Source: an uncultured Bacilli bacterium
GTDB lineage: Bacteria; Bacillota_I; Bacilli_A; RF39; UBA660
DNA: 64,000 nt
Direction: 5' to 3'
NCBI GenBank assembly: GCA_944363785.1
Contig: CALVVF010000001.1
Location: forward strand, 1-64,000
A model generated the notes under the pieces. It worked only from the letters and a program-made list of their open reading frames with translations. It made no database searches and was not told where the DNA came from. How positions within the stretch are numbered: position 1 is the stretch's first letter; the number at the start of each line of letters is the position of its first letter. Below are positions 56,216 through 64,000 of this stretch, one piece after another. The translations under genes were made by a program, and so were the position numbers.

Positions 56216-57125
56216 AAGCGGCAGCTTCAATATAAACATTTTGATCATAAATATGTTGATCATTTTCTCTAGTCAGTAACTCTTCAGTAGTAATTAAGAA
56301 ATAATCGTATTCTAAGATATCTTCTCCAGTATCCGTTACCGGATCATCCCAAGTTAGATCTAAGTGATACCAAGTACCATCAACCTTAACAAAATTCCAA
56401 ATATGATTTTCACTCGCAATTTTAAAGTTTTCAATCCCCAATCGGTCAAGAAAAATCTTCATACTATCAGCATATCCACCACAAATCGCATAATGTTCAA
56501 TTAAAGCCCCATAAGCAATATCAGAATGATATTTTTTAATCTTATTATCACTTCGTTCTTTATCATATTTCGTATGATTAATAATATAATCATGAATGGC
56601 TTTAATCTGTTCTTCTTCACTCATCCCATCGGTTAGAATCGATGTCATAAGAGAATCAACAACCTCATCAATCGCTTGAATCTGCTCATCCGTATACGTA
56701 TGATGAATCGTAACCTCAACTCTTCCTAAATTATCAAATTCCGTTTCGATATGACTAAAACTATTGTATACTTGAACAAAATTATTAATATTAGAAAGTA
56801 GCGATTGATTATTTGACACATAATTCACATCATTAATACATTCCGTATAATCCTTAGGACAATAGAAAACAAAATTCGTCATCCCTGAATTAATCACTGT
56901 ATAGTAAATATTTAAAATATCTTGTTTATTATGAGGAGTAAAATCATCCGTAATCTGAACAAATTGGTAATCACGATTACTAGCATACTCATTATTTTCC
57001 AAAACAGTACTTGTCTTCTGTGTCTGAAAAAACTTCTCTACTATAAAGCCAATAATTTCTTCATTATAGACCACACACCCTAAAAAGATAGCTACTAAAA
57101 GAACCAAAGTTATTATTTTTTTCAT
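56214..57125 (-). CDS. membrane-anchored transglutaminase-like protein
   Basis: A 303-residue protein with an N-terminal membrane anchor or signal (about 3-18) and an extracellular transglutaminase-core domain. The putative triad is visible as YAICGGYADSM (Cys), ENHIWNFV (His) and YHLDLTWDDP (Asp). The family includes cysteine peptidases and cross-linking enzymes, so the activity is uncertain. AGGGTGAT precedes the start on the minus strand, and a TATAAT lies upstream at 57143-57148. Confidence 0.85.
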   Translation of the reverse strand: MKKIITLVLLVAIFLGCVVYNEEIIGFIVEKFFQTQKTSTVLENNEYASNRDYQFVQITDDFTPHNKQDILNIYYTVINSGMTNFVFYCPKDYTECINDVNYVSNNQSLLSNINNFVQVYNSFSHIETEFDNLGRVEVTIHHTYTDEQIQAIDEVVDSLMTSILTDGMSEEEQIKAIHDYIINHTKYDKERSDNKIKKYHSDIAYGALIEHYAICGGYADSMKIFLDRLGIENFKIASENHIWNFVKVDGTWYHLDLTWDDPVTDTGEDILEYDYFLITTEELLTRENDQHIYDQNVYIEAAA

Positions 57126-57142
57126 CGTATCACCCTATACTC

Positions 57143-57148
57143 ATTATA
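57143..57148 (-). promoter_or_regulatory. -10 element of the transglutaminase-like gene
   Basis: TATAAT read on the minus strand with TGC before it, about 18 bases upstream of the start codon. Confidence 0.5.
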
Positions 57149-57180
57149 GCAAACACAAAATAAAAAAAGAAGTAAAACTT

Positions 57181-57444
57181 TTACTCCATTTCATTTTTCT
57201 TTTTCATTAATCTTGATTTTTCTCTAGCTGCTTTATTTTTATGAACTAATCCACTAGCTACTGCTTTGTCGATTCTTTTTACAGCTGTCTTTAATTCGAT
57301 ATCAGCTTGTTCTTTATCGTTTGTTTTTACTGCTTTTTCAAACTTCTTCATTGCAGTTCTCATACTAGATTCTACAATATTATTTTGTTCTTTTCTTTTA
57401 GCGCTTGTGATCACTCTTTTTTTCGCACTTTTAATATTTGGCAT
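57181..57444 (-). CDS. rpsT: 30S ribosomal protein S20
   Basis: An 87-residue basic helical protein of the small subunit. The start PNIKSAKKRVITSAKR, the central STMRTAMKKFEKAV-like segment and the end KNKAAREKSRLMKK are typical of S20. GAGGTG precedes the start. It is divergent from gpr, the same neighbourhood as in Bacillus (rpsT beside gpr and spoIIP). Confidence 0.95.
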   Translation of the reverse strand: MPNIKSAKKRVITSAKRKEQNNIVESSMRTAMKKFEKAVKTNDKEQADIELKTAVKRIDKAVASGLVHKNKAAREKSRLMKKKNEME

Positions 57445-57545
57445 GTTTTCACCTCACTTTTATAACAGTTTAATTCTAACAAACTTTTGATAAAAATGCA
57501 AATAAAAGTTACTGTTTTTGGTAAAAATAACTAGTAGGTGATACT

Positions 57546-58577
57546 GTGAACAAAGAAATTGATATGAAAAACTACCAAATTAGGACGGATTTATTAATTG
57601 ATTTATATACGGGAGAGTATGATAAAAACAAGGTTGATCTGCATACGGAGAAGGATAAAGAGATCGAAGTAGTCGATATTGTGATTAAAGATGAAGGCAA
57701 TGAGTTTAAAAAGAAAAAGGGGAAATATACAACCGTTGCTTTTTTAGATGTAACCGATAAAGAAAATCAAAAACGAGTAGAAGAAGTAGTTACGCGTTAT
57801 CTAAAAGCGATGCTTAATCATTTAAAGATTAAAGAGGATGCTTCTTGTTTAGTAGTAGGACTTGGCAATAAAGAATCGACCCCAGACTCCTTAGGTCCAA
57901 AAGTCATCGAAAAAGTATTAGTCACTAAGTATCTATTCGATACTCCCGGAATAGAAGTATCTAGTAATTATCGTAATGTCTCTGCTTTTACCCCAGGTGT
58001 TTTAGCCACTACCGGAATTGAAAGCAGTGATATGATATTGGGAATTATCGAACGAACACATCCGGACTTTCTAATTATTATCGATGCTTTAGCTTCCATT
58101 TCATTAGATAGAATCAACAAAACGATCCAAATGACCGATAGTGGAATTCATCCAGGTAGTGGGATTGGTAATAACAGAAAAGCAATCGATCAAGAACACT
58201 TAGGAATTCCGGTAATTTCTATTGGTGTACCAACCGTAATTGAAGCGATTACGGTTGTTAGTGATACCATAGAATACTTATATAAACACTTCGCATATAA
58301 TAAAGAAAACATGAATAAAAATAAACTGATCCCGATTACTAAACGAAATTACCTAGATTATCCGGGAGAACTAGCTCCTCAAGAAAAAGAAGAATTATTT
58401 GGCCATATTGGCCTACTGAACGAAGAAGAACGAAAAGAACTAATTTTCGAGGTTCTAACCCCAATCGGTTATAACATGATGGTAACACCCAAAGAAATTG
58501 ATTTTTTAATGGAAAAACTATCTTCTGTAATCGCAAATAGTATAAATCGTACCCTTCATAAAAATTTCGACATATAA
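57546..58577 (+). CDS. gpr: spore germination protease (GPR)
   Basis: Degrades small acid-soluble spore proteins during germination and is made as a zymogen in the forespore. The 343-residue protein has the family start YQIRTDLLIDL, GLGNKESTPDSLGPKV near 103 and IIIDALASISLDRINKTIQ near 177, followed by DSGIHPGSGIGN. A short N-terminal propeptide fits self-processing. The start is a GTG after AGGTGAT. It is direct evidence that the organism makes, or recently made, spores, and spoIIP follows. Confidence 0.95.
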   Translation: MNKEIDMKNYQIRTDLLIDLYTGEYDKNKVDLHTEKDKEIEVVDIVIKDEGNEFKKKKGKYTTVAFLDVTDKENQKRVEEVVTRYLKAMLNHLKIKEDASCLVVGLGNKESTPDSLGPKVIEKVLVTKYLFDTPGIEVSSNYRNVSAFTPGVLATTGIESSDMILGIIERTHPDFLIIIDALASISLDRINKTIQMTDSGIHPGSGIGNNRKAIDQEHLGIPVISIGVPTVIEAITVVSDTIEYLYKHFAYNKENMNKNKLIPITKRNYLDYPGELAPQEKEELFGHIGLLNEEERKELIFEVLTPIGYNMMVTPKEIDFLMEKLSSVIANSINRTLHKNFDI

Positions 58578-58620
58578 TTCGGAAGAAGCCTGCTATAGTA
58601 AACGTAAAGTAGGTGATAAA

Positions 58621-59604
58621 ACGAAAAAAAGAACAAGAAAAAAGAAAAAAAGTTATCTATTTAAACTAGTGGTTATACTCATTGTATTTGGAATTTCGTT
58701 TTCTTATACGATGAGTAAAATCTCTTCTTCCAAACCGATCAGTAACAGTGAATTTGTCCGTTTATTACTAGCCGAGGGAAACCCTAATTTTTCCTACGAA
58801 AAAGATAAAGAAAAATCCCCCTTAGACTCTATTCTTTCTATCTTTAATATCGATTTAAAAAATCCCTTTCAAATGATCAAAAATCACTATTCATACCAGG
58901 ACTATTCTTCAAACTCCAGCGATGAAAAGAGCCAACCAACAGGTAGTGAATATGTTCCTGATCCTTATCCCGATAATGAAGAAGAAAAAGAACCGATCGT
59001 CTATTTATATAACACACATCAATTAGAAGAATACAAGCAAGAAAACCAAGAAAGCTACAACGTTACTCCTAATGTGATGATGCTCAGTTATATTGTCCGA
59101 GAAAAATTAAACGACAAAGGAATACCGACAATAGTGGAAGAAAACGATGTTTCCGCTTTTCTTCAAACAAACAACTGGAACTATGCTTCTAGCTATAAAG
59201 TAACTAAAATGTTAATGACCGACGCCAAAGAGAAAAATCCCTCCTTACAATATTTCATCGATCTACACCGTGATTCCGTTTCAAAAAAGATCTCAACGGC
59301 GACGATCAATGGAAAAGGTTATGCCAAAATTTTATTCATTATCGGCTTAGAAAACCCCAATTACCAAGCAAACTTAGAGGTAACCACTACCATCAATAAT
59401 ATGTTAGAAGAAAAATATCCAGGCATTACTAGAGGGATCTATAAAAAAGAAGGTAAAGGCGTAAATGGCGTTTATAATCAGGATTTTGATAAAAATACGA
59501 TTCTGTTTGAAGTAGGAGGAGCAGAAAACACAATTGAAGAAGTGTTAAATACTGCGGATGCTATTGCTACTGTATTAGCAGAATATATAGGAGAACACTC
59601 ATGA
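58621..59604 (+). CDS. spoIIP: stage II sporulation protein P
   Basis: A membrane-anchored peptidoglycan amidase/endopeptidase for engulfment, working with SpoIID and SpoIIM. The catalytic motifs are NTHQ (His about 133), DLHRDS (His about 216) and LFEVGG near 297. Upstream of the first standard start (GTG 58669) the same frame encodes a strongly basic segment (TKKRTRKKKKS) before the membrane helix, as expected for this protein. AGGTGAT (58611-58617) is correctly spaced for a start at 58621, where the codon is ACG. I therefore give 58621 as the probable start with an ACG codon; GTG 58669 is the conservative alternative. Confidence 0.85.
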   Translation, partial: TKKRTRKKKKSYLFKLVVILIVFGISFSYTMSKISSSKPISNSEFVRLLLAEGNPNFSYEKDKEKSPLDSILSIFNIDLKNPFQMIKNHYSYQDYSSNSSDEKSQPTGSEYVPDPYPDNEEEKEPIVYLYNTHQLEEYKQENQESYNVTPNVMMLSYIVREKLNDKGIPTIVEENDVSAFLQTNNWNYASSYKVTKMLMTDAKEKNPSLQYFIDLHRDSVSKKISTATINGKGYAKILFIIGLENPNYQANLEVTTTINNMLEEKYPGITRGIYKKEGKGVNGVYNQDFDKNTILFEVGGAENTIEEVLNTADAIATVLAEYIGEHS

Positions 59605-59921
59605 AAAATAATATTATCCGGATTATCTTTCTTACTTTAGTTTTTCTCTTTATCGGTCTTTATAGTGCTTCAAATGCTGGGTATATCGATTATCAAGCAC
59701 GAAACCAAACAGTATTAACCGAAAACCAAATCAAACAGTTTGAAGAAGATGTAAAAAATAACCGCCCAATCGATATTGAGAACTATGTGATCAATAAAGA
59801 AGAAACATACAATAATAATCTTTCTAAATTATCTCTAAAAATATCTAATGCGATTGGAAAAACATTTCAAAATACCTTAGATTATCTATTTGGTAAATTA
59901 GAAAGTGTAATGAATGGATAA
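59601..59921 (+). CDS. small membrane protein at the YqxA position behind spoIIP
   Basis: A 106-residue protein with an N-terminal membrane segment (about 6-24) and a charged outer part, overlapping spoIIP by four bases. Bacillus has yqxA (DUF3679) at this place after spoIIP. The size and layout fit, but sequence similarity is too low for me to claim the family. A sporulation role is likely from the overlap. Confidence 0.65.
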   Translation: MKNNIIRIIFLTLVFLFIGLYSASNAGYIDYQARNQTVLTENQIKQFEEDVKNNRPIDIENYVINKEETYNNNLSKLSLKISNAIGKTFQNTLDYLFGKLESVMNG

Positions 59922-59923
59922 CT

Positions 59924-59957
59924 GTAGTCATCAAAAGCGGTGACTACTTTTTCTTTT
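59924..59957 (+). terminator. terminator of the gpr-spoIIP unit
   Basis: GTAGTCA (59924-59930) pairs with TGACTAC (59941-59947), followed by a T-rich tail. Confidence 0.8.
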
Positions 59958-59996
59958 GATAGAACGTGTAAACTACTAATTATTTTCCGTTCTTAC

Positions 59997-60025
59997 TTGA
60001 CGAAGAAAAATACTTTCATTAAAAT
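59997..60025 (+). promoter_or_regulatory. promoter of the 60-64 kb surface-protein operon
   Basis: TTGACG (59997-60002), a 17-base spacer and TAAAAT (60020-60025), 50 bases before the first start codon. Confidence 0.65.
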
Positions 60026-60074
60026 AGTATTAGAATAATATAAGCCATTAGACTATATAAGGTAGTGTGAGTAA

Positions 60075-61481
60075 ATGAAAATAATGAAAAAAATAAGGCC
60101 CAAACTAAAATATATAATCATCCCGGTATTATTTCTTTGTCTATGTGCGATAAGTAGTTCCTATTCATATTATAAGTTAACTAAGGAAAATAAAAATGCC
60201 CTAACGTTAAATGGGGTAGAATTAGACTATACGATTACTTCGGATAGTTTAGAAAATAAAACGATTCAAGTACCAGCTGGTTCTAAACAAACAATTACTT
60301 TCGATGTAACAAGTAATAATGAAAAGGATGCAGAATATGAAGTGTATTATCAAATCATAGAAGCACTAAGTCAGGAAGAAAAAGAGAAGATCAGTGTTAC
60401 TTGTTATGAAAATATTAGTGAGAGTTTACCAACCGGTGAGATAACACCAGACGGAGTTAAAACGATTATTGTCGAAATAGAAAACAACAGTACATCCCCT
60501 GTAACGATTGAATTAGGTTGTCAAGGTGGATTAATAGGAAGAGACCTAGTCCTAGAACAAGGAAATAAGATCCCAGTTGTCTCTATCCCAATCTTACAAA
60601 GTGAAGATTCCAATGAAGCTTTCTGGCAGTACAAAAGTTCAATTACTAAAGTAATATTCCAAAACCAAAAACAAAGTATAAGTAATGCCGCATATCAACA
60701 TGATATTTCCGAAGCAAACGATGGTAGTATTATGGCTTATTTAGTATTAAACAGCGATCAATCAACTTATACAGCTTATATCCAAAGTGATGGGGTTATG
60801 CAAGCTAATTCGGATTGTTATGAGTGGTTTGCGGATTTTAGCAATTTGCAAAGTATCGAAGGCTTAGAGTATTTTGATACTTCACAAGTGACAAGTATGT
60901 GGATGATGTTTTTTAATTGTAGAGGGCTAACCAACTTAGATCTACGTAATTTCGATACAAGCAAGGTGACAGTTACAAGCTCCATGTTTGGTTGGTGTAC
61001 TAATTTGACGAGTTTAGATATCAGTAATTTTAATACTTCACAAGTAGATAATATGGCTTCAATGTTTGAAGGTTGCCAAAGCCTAACAAGTCTAGATTTA
61101 AGTCATTTCGATACTTCATAAGTGACAGACATGTCTAGTCTCTTTTGGTACTGCGATGCTTTAGTGCAAGTAGATGTCAGTAGTTTCGACACATCAAAAG
61201 TGGAAAATATGGGTGGTATGTTTAATGAGTGTAGGAGTTTAACTACTGTAGATTTAAGTAATTTTGACACCACACAAGTAACCAATATGTGGAAGATGTT
61301 CGATAACTGTTTTAGTTTAACTAGCTTAGATTTAAGAAATGCTACTTTTACAGCAGTAACTGACTCTAGGGAGATGTTTGGTAACAACCCATCTAACATC
61401 CAAATTATTGTAAAAGATGCTACAGCTCAAACTTGGATAAAAGACAAGTTAGGAAGTGAAGGTAGCGTAATTATTGCTTAA
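60075..61481 (+). pseudogene. BspA-type surface protein broken by an in-frame TAA
   Basis: A secreted protein of about 468 codons interrupted once. The first part has a signal and the SSYSYYKLTKENKNA beta domain shared with 3462 and 61518, a linker, and three complete BspA repeats. At 61119-61121 the repeat consensus DTSQVTDM reads DTS-stop-VTDM: CAA of the neighbouring repeats is TAA here, a single C-to-T change. The frame continues without shift to 61481, with four more repeats and the usual C-terminal end (IIVKDATAQTWIK). The N-terminal fragment alone (60075-61121) could still be secreted. The start could also be the ATG at 60084, which is conserved in the neighbour. Confidence 0.85.
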
Positions 61482-61517
61482 TCGTAACATTGATATAAGA
61501 AAGGAATGATACTTAAA

Positions 61518-62996
61518 ATGAAAAAAATAAAGCCCAAATTAAAATATATAATTATTGCGGTATTATTTATCTGTTTATGTGCAATCAATAGTTCTTATTC
61601 TTATTATAAATTAACCAAAGAAAATAAAAATGCCTTAACGTTAAATGGAGTAGAATTAACGTATACGATTACCTCGGATAGTTTAGAAAATAGAAAAATC
61701 CAAGTACCGTCTGGTTCTAAACAAACAGTGACAATGAATATAACAAGCAATAATGAAAAGGACACGGAATATGAAGTCTATTATCAAATTATGGAAGCAC
61801 TAAGTCAGGAAGAAAAAGAGAAAATTAGTGTGGTTTGTTATGAAAATATTAGTGAGAGCTTACCGACCGGGGAGATAACACCAAACGGCACTAAAACGAT
61901 TATTGTTGAAATAGAAAATAACAGTACATCTCCTGTAACAATTGAATTAGGTTGCCAAGGCGGATTAATAGGAAGAGAGCTAGTCTTAGAACAAGGGAAT
62001 AAGATCCCTGTTACCATCGCTATCAGAGAATTAGTGGAGATGATAAAACCAGAAGCAGTATTGGATAATATTCAAAGTACTTATGTAAGCAGTCCTACAG
62101 GAATTGATTTTTCACAAACATCAAGTGATACAAACGGAAAAGGACTATATATTTTACATGGAACAGAAAATGATGCTAATCCAATCATGTATTACCGAGG
62201 GGATGTAAAAAATAACAATGTAAAATTCGCAAACTTCTGTTGGAAAATAGTTAGAACAACGGAAACAGGAGGAGTAAAGCTAATCTATAATGGTAGTCCA
62301 AATAATAATGGGCAATGTACAGCTTGGGGAAGTTCATCGATGTTATCAGACAGTGTTTTTAATACGAATGATAATGACAACGCATATGTCGGCTATATGT
62401 ATGGTACAGCGGGATCATCTACTTATGAAGAAACACATAAAAATACGAACGATTCAACGATTAAGACGGTAATTGATGAGTGGTATAGTCGAAATATGAC
62501 AGAATATACAGATCAGTTAGAAGATACAGTGTGGTGTAATGATCGAAGCATTTCCCCATTTGATTCAGGAACAGGAGCGGGTGCAGATTATACAGATTAT
62601 GGAGCAAGATACAGATTAATGATAAATAAGATACCTACTTTAGAATGTGTAAATGAAAATGATCGTTTCACAGTAAGTAGTGAGAATGGTAATGGGGCTT
62701 TAACTTATCCGATTGCGTTATTAACAGCAGATGAAATCGCATATGCAGGTATAATTGATGGGAGAGAGAATAAGAATAATTATTATTTGGATAATGCTGA
62801 TCTCTGGTGGACTATGTCCCCTAACTATTTCTATAGCTACGATGCTCGTGTGTACTTTCTGAACACAACGGATAGCCTCAGCTACTCCAGCTCATCCAAT
62901 TCCGTCGGTGTGCGTCCCTCTATTTCTCTTAAGAAAGGCACTAAAGTAGAAAGCGGAGAAGGAACAGTAGAAAATCCTTATGTTATACTTGAATAA
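61518..62996 (+). CDS. secreted protein: SYSYYK-type signal/beta domain with DUF6273-like lectin fold
   Basis: A protein of about 492 residues. The N-terminal 185 residues closely match the broken gene before it (SYSYYKLTKENKNALTLNGVE), whereas the C-terminal 300 residues match the lectin-like module of 25436 and 63014 (FCWKIVRTTETGG, VDEWYSRNM, MSPNYF, GVRPSISLK). It is thus a mosaic of both families. ATG 61518 is favoured because an ATG at 61506 lies inside the RBS AAAGGAATG. The region 62800-62935 has much more G/C-ending codon use than the rest. It is co-transcribed with its neighbours (gaps of 36 and 17 bases). Confidence 0.8.
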   Translation: MKKIKPKLKYIIIAVLFICLCAINSSYSYYKLTKENKNALTLNGVELTYTITSDSLENRKIQVPSGSKQTVTMNITSNNEKDTEYEVYYQIMEALSQEEKEKISVVCYENISESLPTGEITPNGTKTIIVEIENNSTSPVTIELGCQGGLIGRELVLEQGNKIPVTIAIRELVEMIKPEAVLDNIQSTYVSSPTGIDFSQTSSDTNGKGLYILHGTENDANPIMYYRGDVKNNNVKFANFCWKIVRTTETGGVKLIYNGSPNNNGQCTAWGSSSMLSDSVFNTNDNDNAYVGYMYGTAGSSTYEETHKNTNDSTIKTVIDEWYSRNMTEYTDQLEDTVWCNDRSISPFDSGTGAGADYTDYGARYRLMINKIPTLECVNENDRFTVSSENGNGALTYPIALLTADEIAYAGIIDGRENKNNYYLDNADLWWTMSPNYFYSYDARVYFLNTTDSLSYSSSSNSVGVRPSISLKKGTKVESGEGTVENPYVILE

Positions 62997-63013
62997 AGTA
63001 GGAGGGAGTAATA

Positions 63014-64000
63014 TGAAAAAGAAGAAAATAATCGTTTGTGTATTGATTATAGTTGGTGTTTTAGCTTTAATAGGTATAAGTTATGCCTATTTTACAGCTT
63101 TGGAAAACTCGGATGAACAAATAGTGAAAAGTGGTGTACTAAGTCTAACCTATACAAATGGAAAGAATATATTATTAGAAAATATAATTCCTTCTGAAGA
63201 AACAGAAGCTGGTATTCATGAATTTACGATAGAAAATACTGGGACCTTAGATGCAATATATTATTTATATTTAGATAATATTACCCTACAGAAAGAGGGA
63301 GAAGATACCCAGAGTAGTAATTTAAAATGGAAATTATATAGTGCCGATGAAGATTATACAGAGCAAGACGTAATTGCTTCTGGAGATTTTTCGGACGGGA
63401 ACAACACAATTGAACTAGATACGGATATTGCGATTGCCCCTCAAGAGAAACACTACTATATTTTAAAGATTTGGTTACAAGAAACCGGTGAATTACAAAA
63501 TGAAGATCAGGGATTAAAATTTAGTACGATAGTTGAAGCAACAACGGTGAAAAAGAAAGTGAATAAAGCCCTAGTAAACGTGATTAAAGAAGAAGCAGTA
63601 CTCGATAATATCGCTAGTGAGTTTGTTACTAGTTCTACAGGTATTGATTTTAGTCAAGTATCTAGTGATACTAACGGTAAAGGTGTATATATCTTGCATG
63701 GAACAGAAAGTAACCCTAACCCAATTATGTATTACCGAGGAGATGTAAAAAATAATAATGTAAAATTCGCAAACTATTGTTGGCAGATTGTAAGAACGAC
63801 CGAAACAGGTGGAGTGAAATTAATTTATAATGGAGAGCCAGACGCAAGCGGAGCTTGTAATTCAGCTGCTAAAGAGATAGCTTTTAGTACTTTCAATAAT
63901 AGGGATATATATACTAATGCTGGAGTTGACTATATGTACGGTAGTACAGATATTTCAGCTACTTACGAAGAAATGCATACCAACATAAATGATTCGGCAA
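63014..64000 (+). CDS. secreted SipW-signal/TasA-like/DUF6273-like protein, cut by the window end
   Basis: The open frame from ATG 63014 (RBS AGGAGGGAG) runs 329 codons to the window edge without a stop. The start has a membrane signal with GISYAYFTA, then the TasA-like domain (LKWKLYSADEDYTEQ, IWLQETGELQNEDQ) and the beginning of the lectin-like module (NPIMYYRGDVKNNN, CWQIVRTTETGG). It is the closest relative of 25436. The C-terminal part that would carry the variable patch lies beyond 64000. Confidence 0.85.

Noticed and set aside
61119..61121. TAA reassigned to glutamine
   Set aside because: TAA serves as a normal stop for many genes in the window; a simple nonsense mutation is enough.
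26785..62935. A single shared DGR template for both variable-looking patches
   Set aside because: The two patches also differ at many third positions and in the bases after the GxRPS motif, so one template with A-only changes cannot explain both.
1..64000. Reverse transcriptase, transposase, integrase, CRISPR array or prophage
   Set aside because: No open frame with such motifs and no spaced direct-repeat array was seen; the BspA and LysM repeats are coding repeats.

Overview
The window is AT-rich (roughly one third G+C by eye) and reads as one contiguous chromosomal segment with the standard bacterial code: TGA, TAA and TAG are all used as stops. A low-GC, endospore-forming Firmicute is indicated by gpr and spoIIP behind divergent rpsT, a T-box leader, strong AGGAGG-type ribosome binding sites, recD2, rnhC and a MutL with the endonuclease motifs. 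BspA/DUF285 surface proteins, a rubredoxin/superoxide-reductase cluster and a desulfoferrodoxin-type protein suggest an anaerobe, perhaps a gut Bacilli lineage near the Erysipelotrichia or Mollicutes. I cannot fix the family from sequence alone.

Layout. 1-3.3 kb: two small unknown genes, the RecD2 helicase and a 55-residue membrane peptide. 3.5-5.8 kb: a BspA-type surface protein whose 5' end is out of frame at a run of eight A. 5.9-10.5 kb: an ankyrin/coiled-coil protein and a 1049-residue unknown protein, probably one operon. 10.6-11.8 kb: an AI-2E/PerM-type exporter. 11.9-16.3 kb: an alanine-specific T-box leader followed by a dNMP-kinase-like gene, alaS and holA. 16.4-25.3 kb: a giant cyclic beta-1,2-glucan synthase-like protein overlapping a glucose-6-phosphate isomerase. 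25.4-27 kb: a SipW-signal surface protein with a lectin-fold DUF6273-like end. 27-31.6 kb: Ham1 NTPase, acyltransferase, hybrid histidine kinase and phosphoesterase. 31.6-35.9 kb: two peptidoglycan-binding proteins probably connected with the spore, and a coiled-coil protein. 36-43.5 kb: XRE-SdpI regulator, small membrane proteins, Mn-type pyrophosphatase, PopT/DUF368 and UppP (undecaprenyl phosphate recycling), ZIP transporter, and an ArsC-like / superoxide reductase / flavin reductase-rubredoxin run. 43.5-46.3 kb: rnhC, a zinc-ribbon membrane protein, CvpA and thioredoxin. 46.3-49.4 kb: a second BspA protein and a polysaccharide deacetylase. 49.4-56.2 kb: a tight run uvrC-unknown-mutL-unknown-miaA-unknown. 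56.2-59.9 kb: a transglutaminase-like protein, rpsT, gpr, spoIIP and a YqxA-position gene. 60-64 kb: an operon of three surface proteins; the first has a nonsense codon and the last runs off the window.

The most unusual theme is a dispersed family of six secreted proteins (3.5, 25.4, 46.3, 60.1, 61.5 and 63.0 kb). Two kinds of N-terminal signal/beta domain are combined with two kinds of C-terminal module (BspA repeats or a DUF6273-like lectin fold). One member is broken by an A8 frameshift and one by a CAA-to-TAA change. Both complete lectin-fold members carry, just before the GxRPS motif, a short patch that is much richer in G+C and in C-ending codons than its surroundings and that differs strongly between the copies. 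This resembles the variable region of a diversity-generating retroelement target. No reverse transcriptase or template repeat is present in the window, so this stays a hypothesis.
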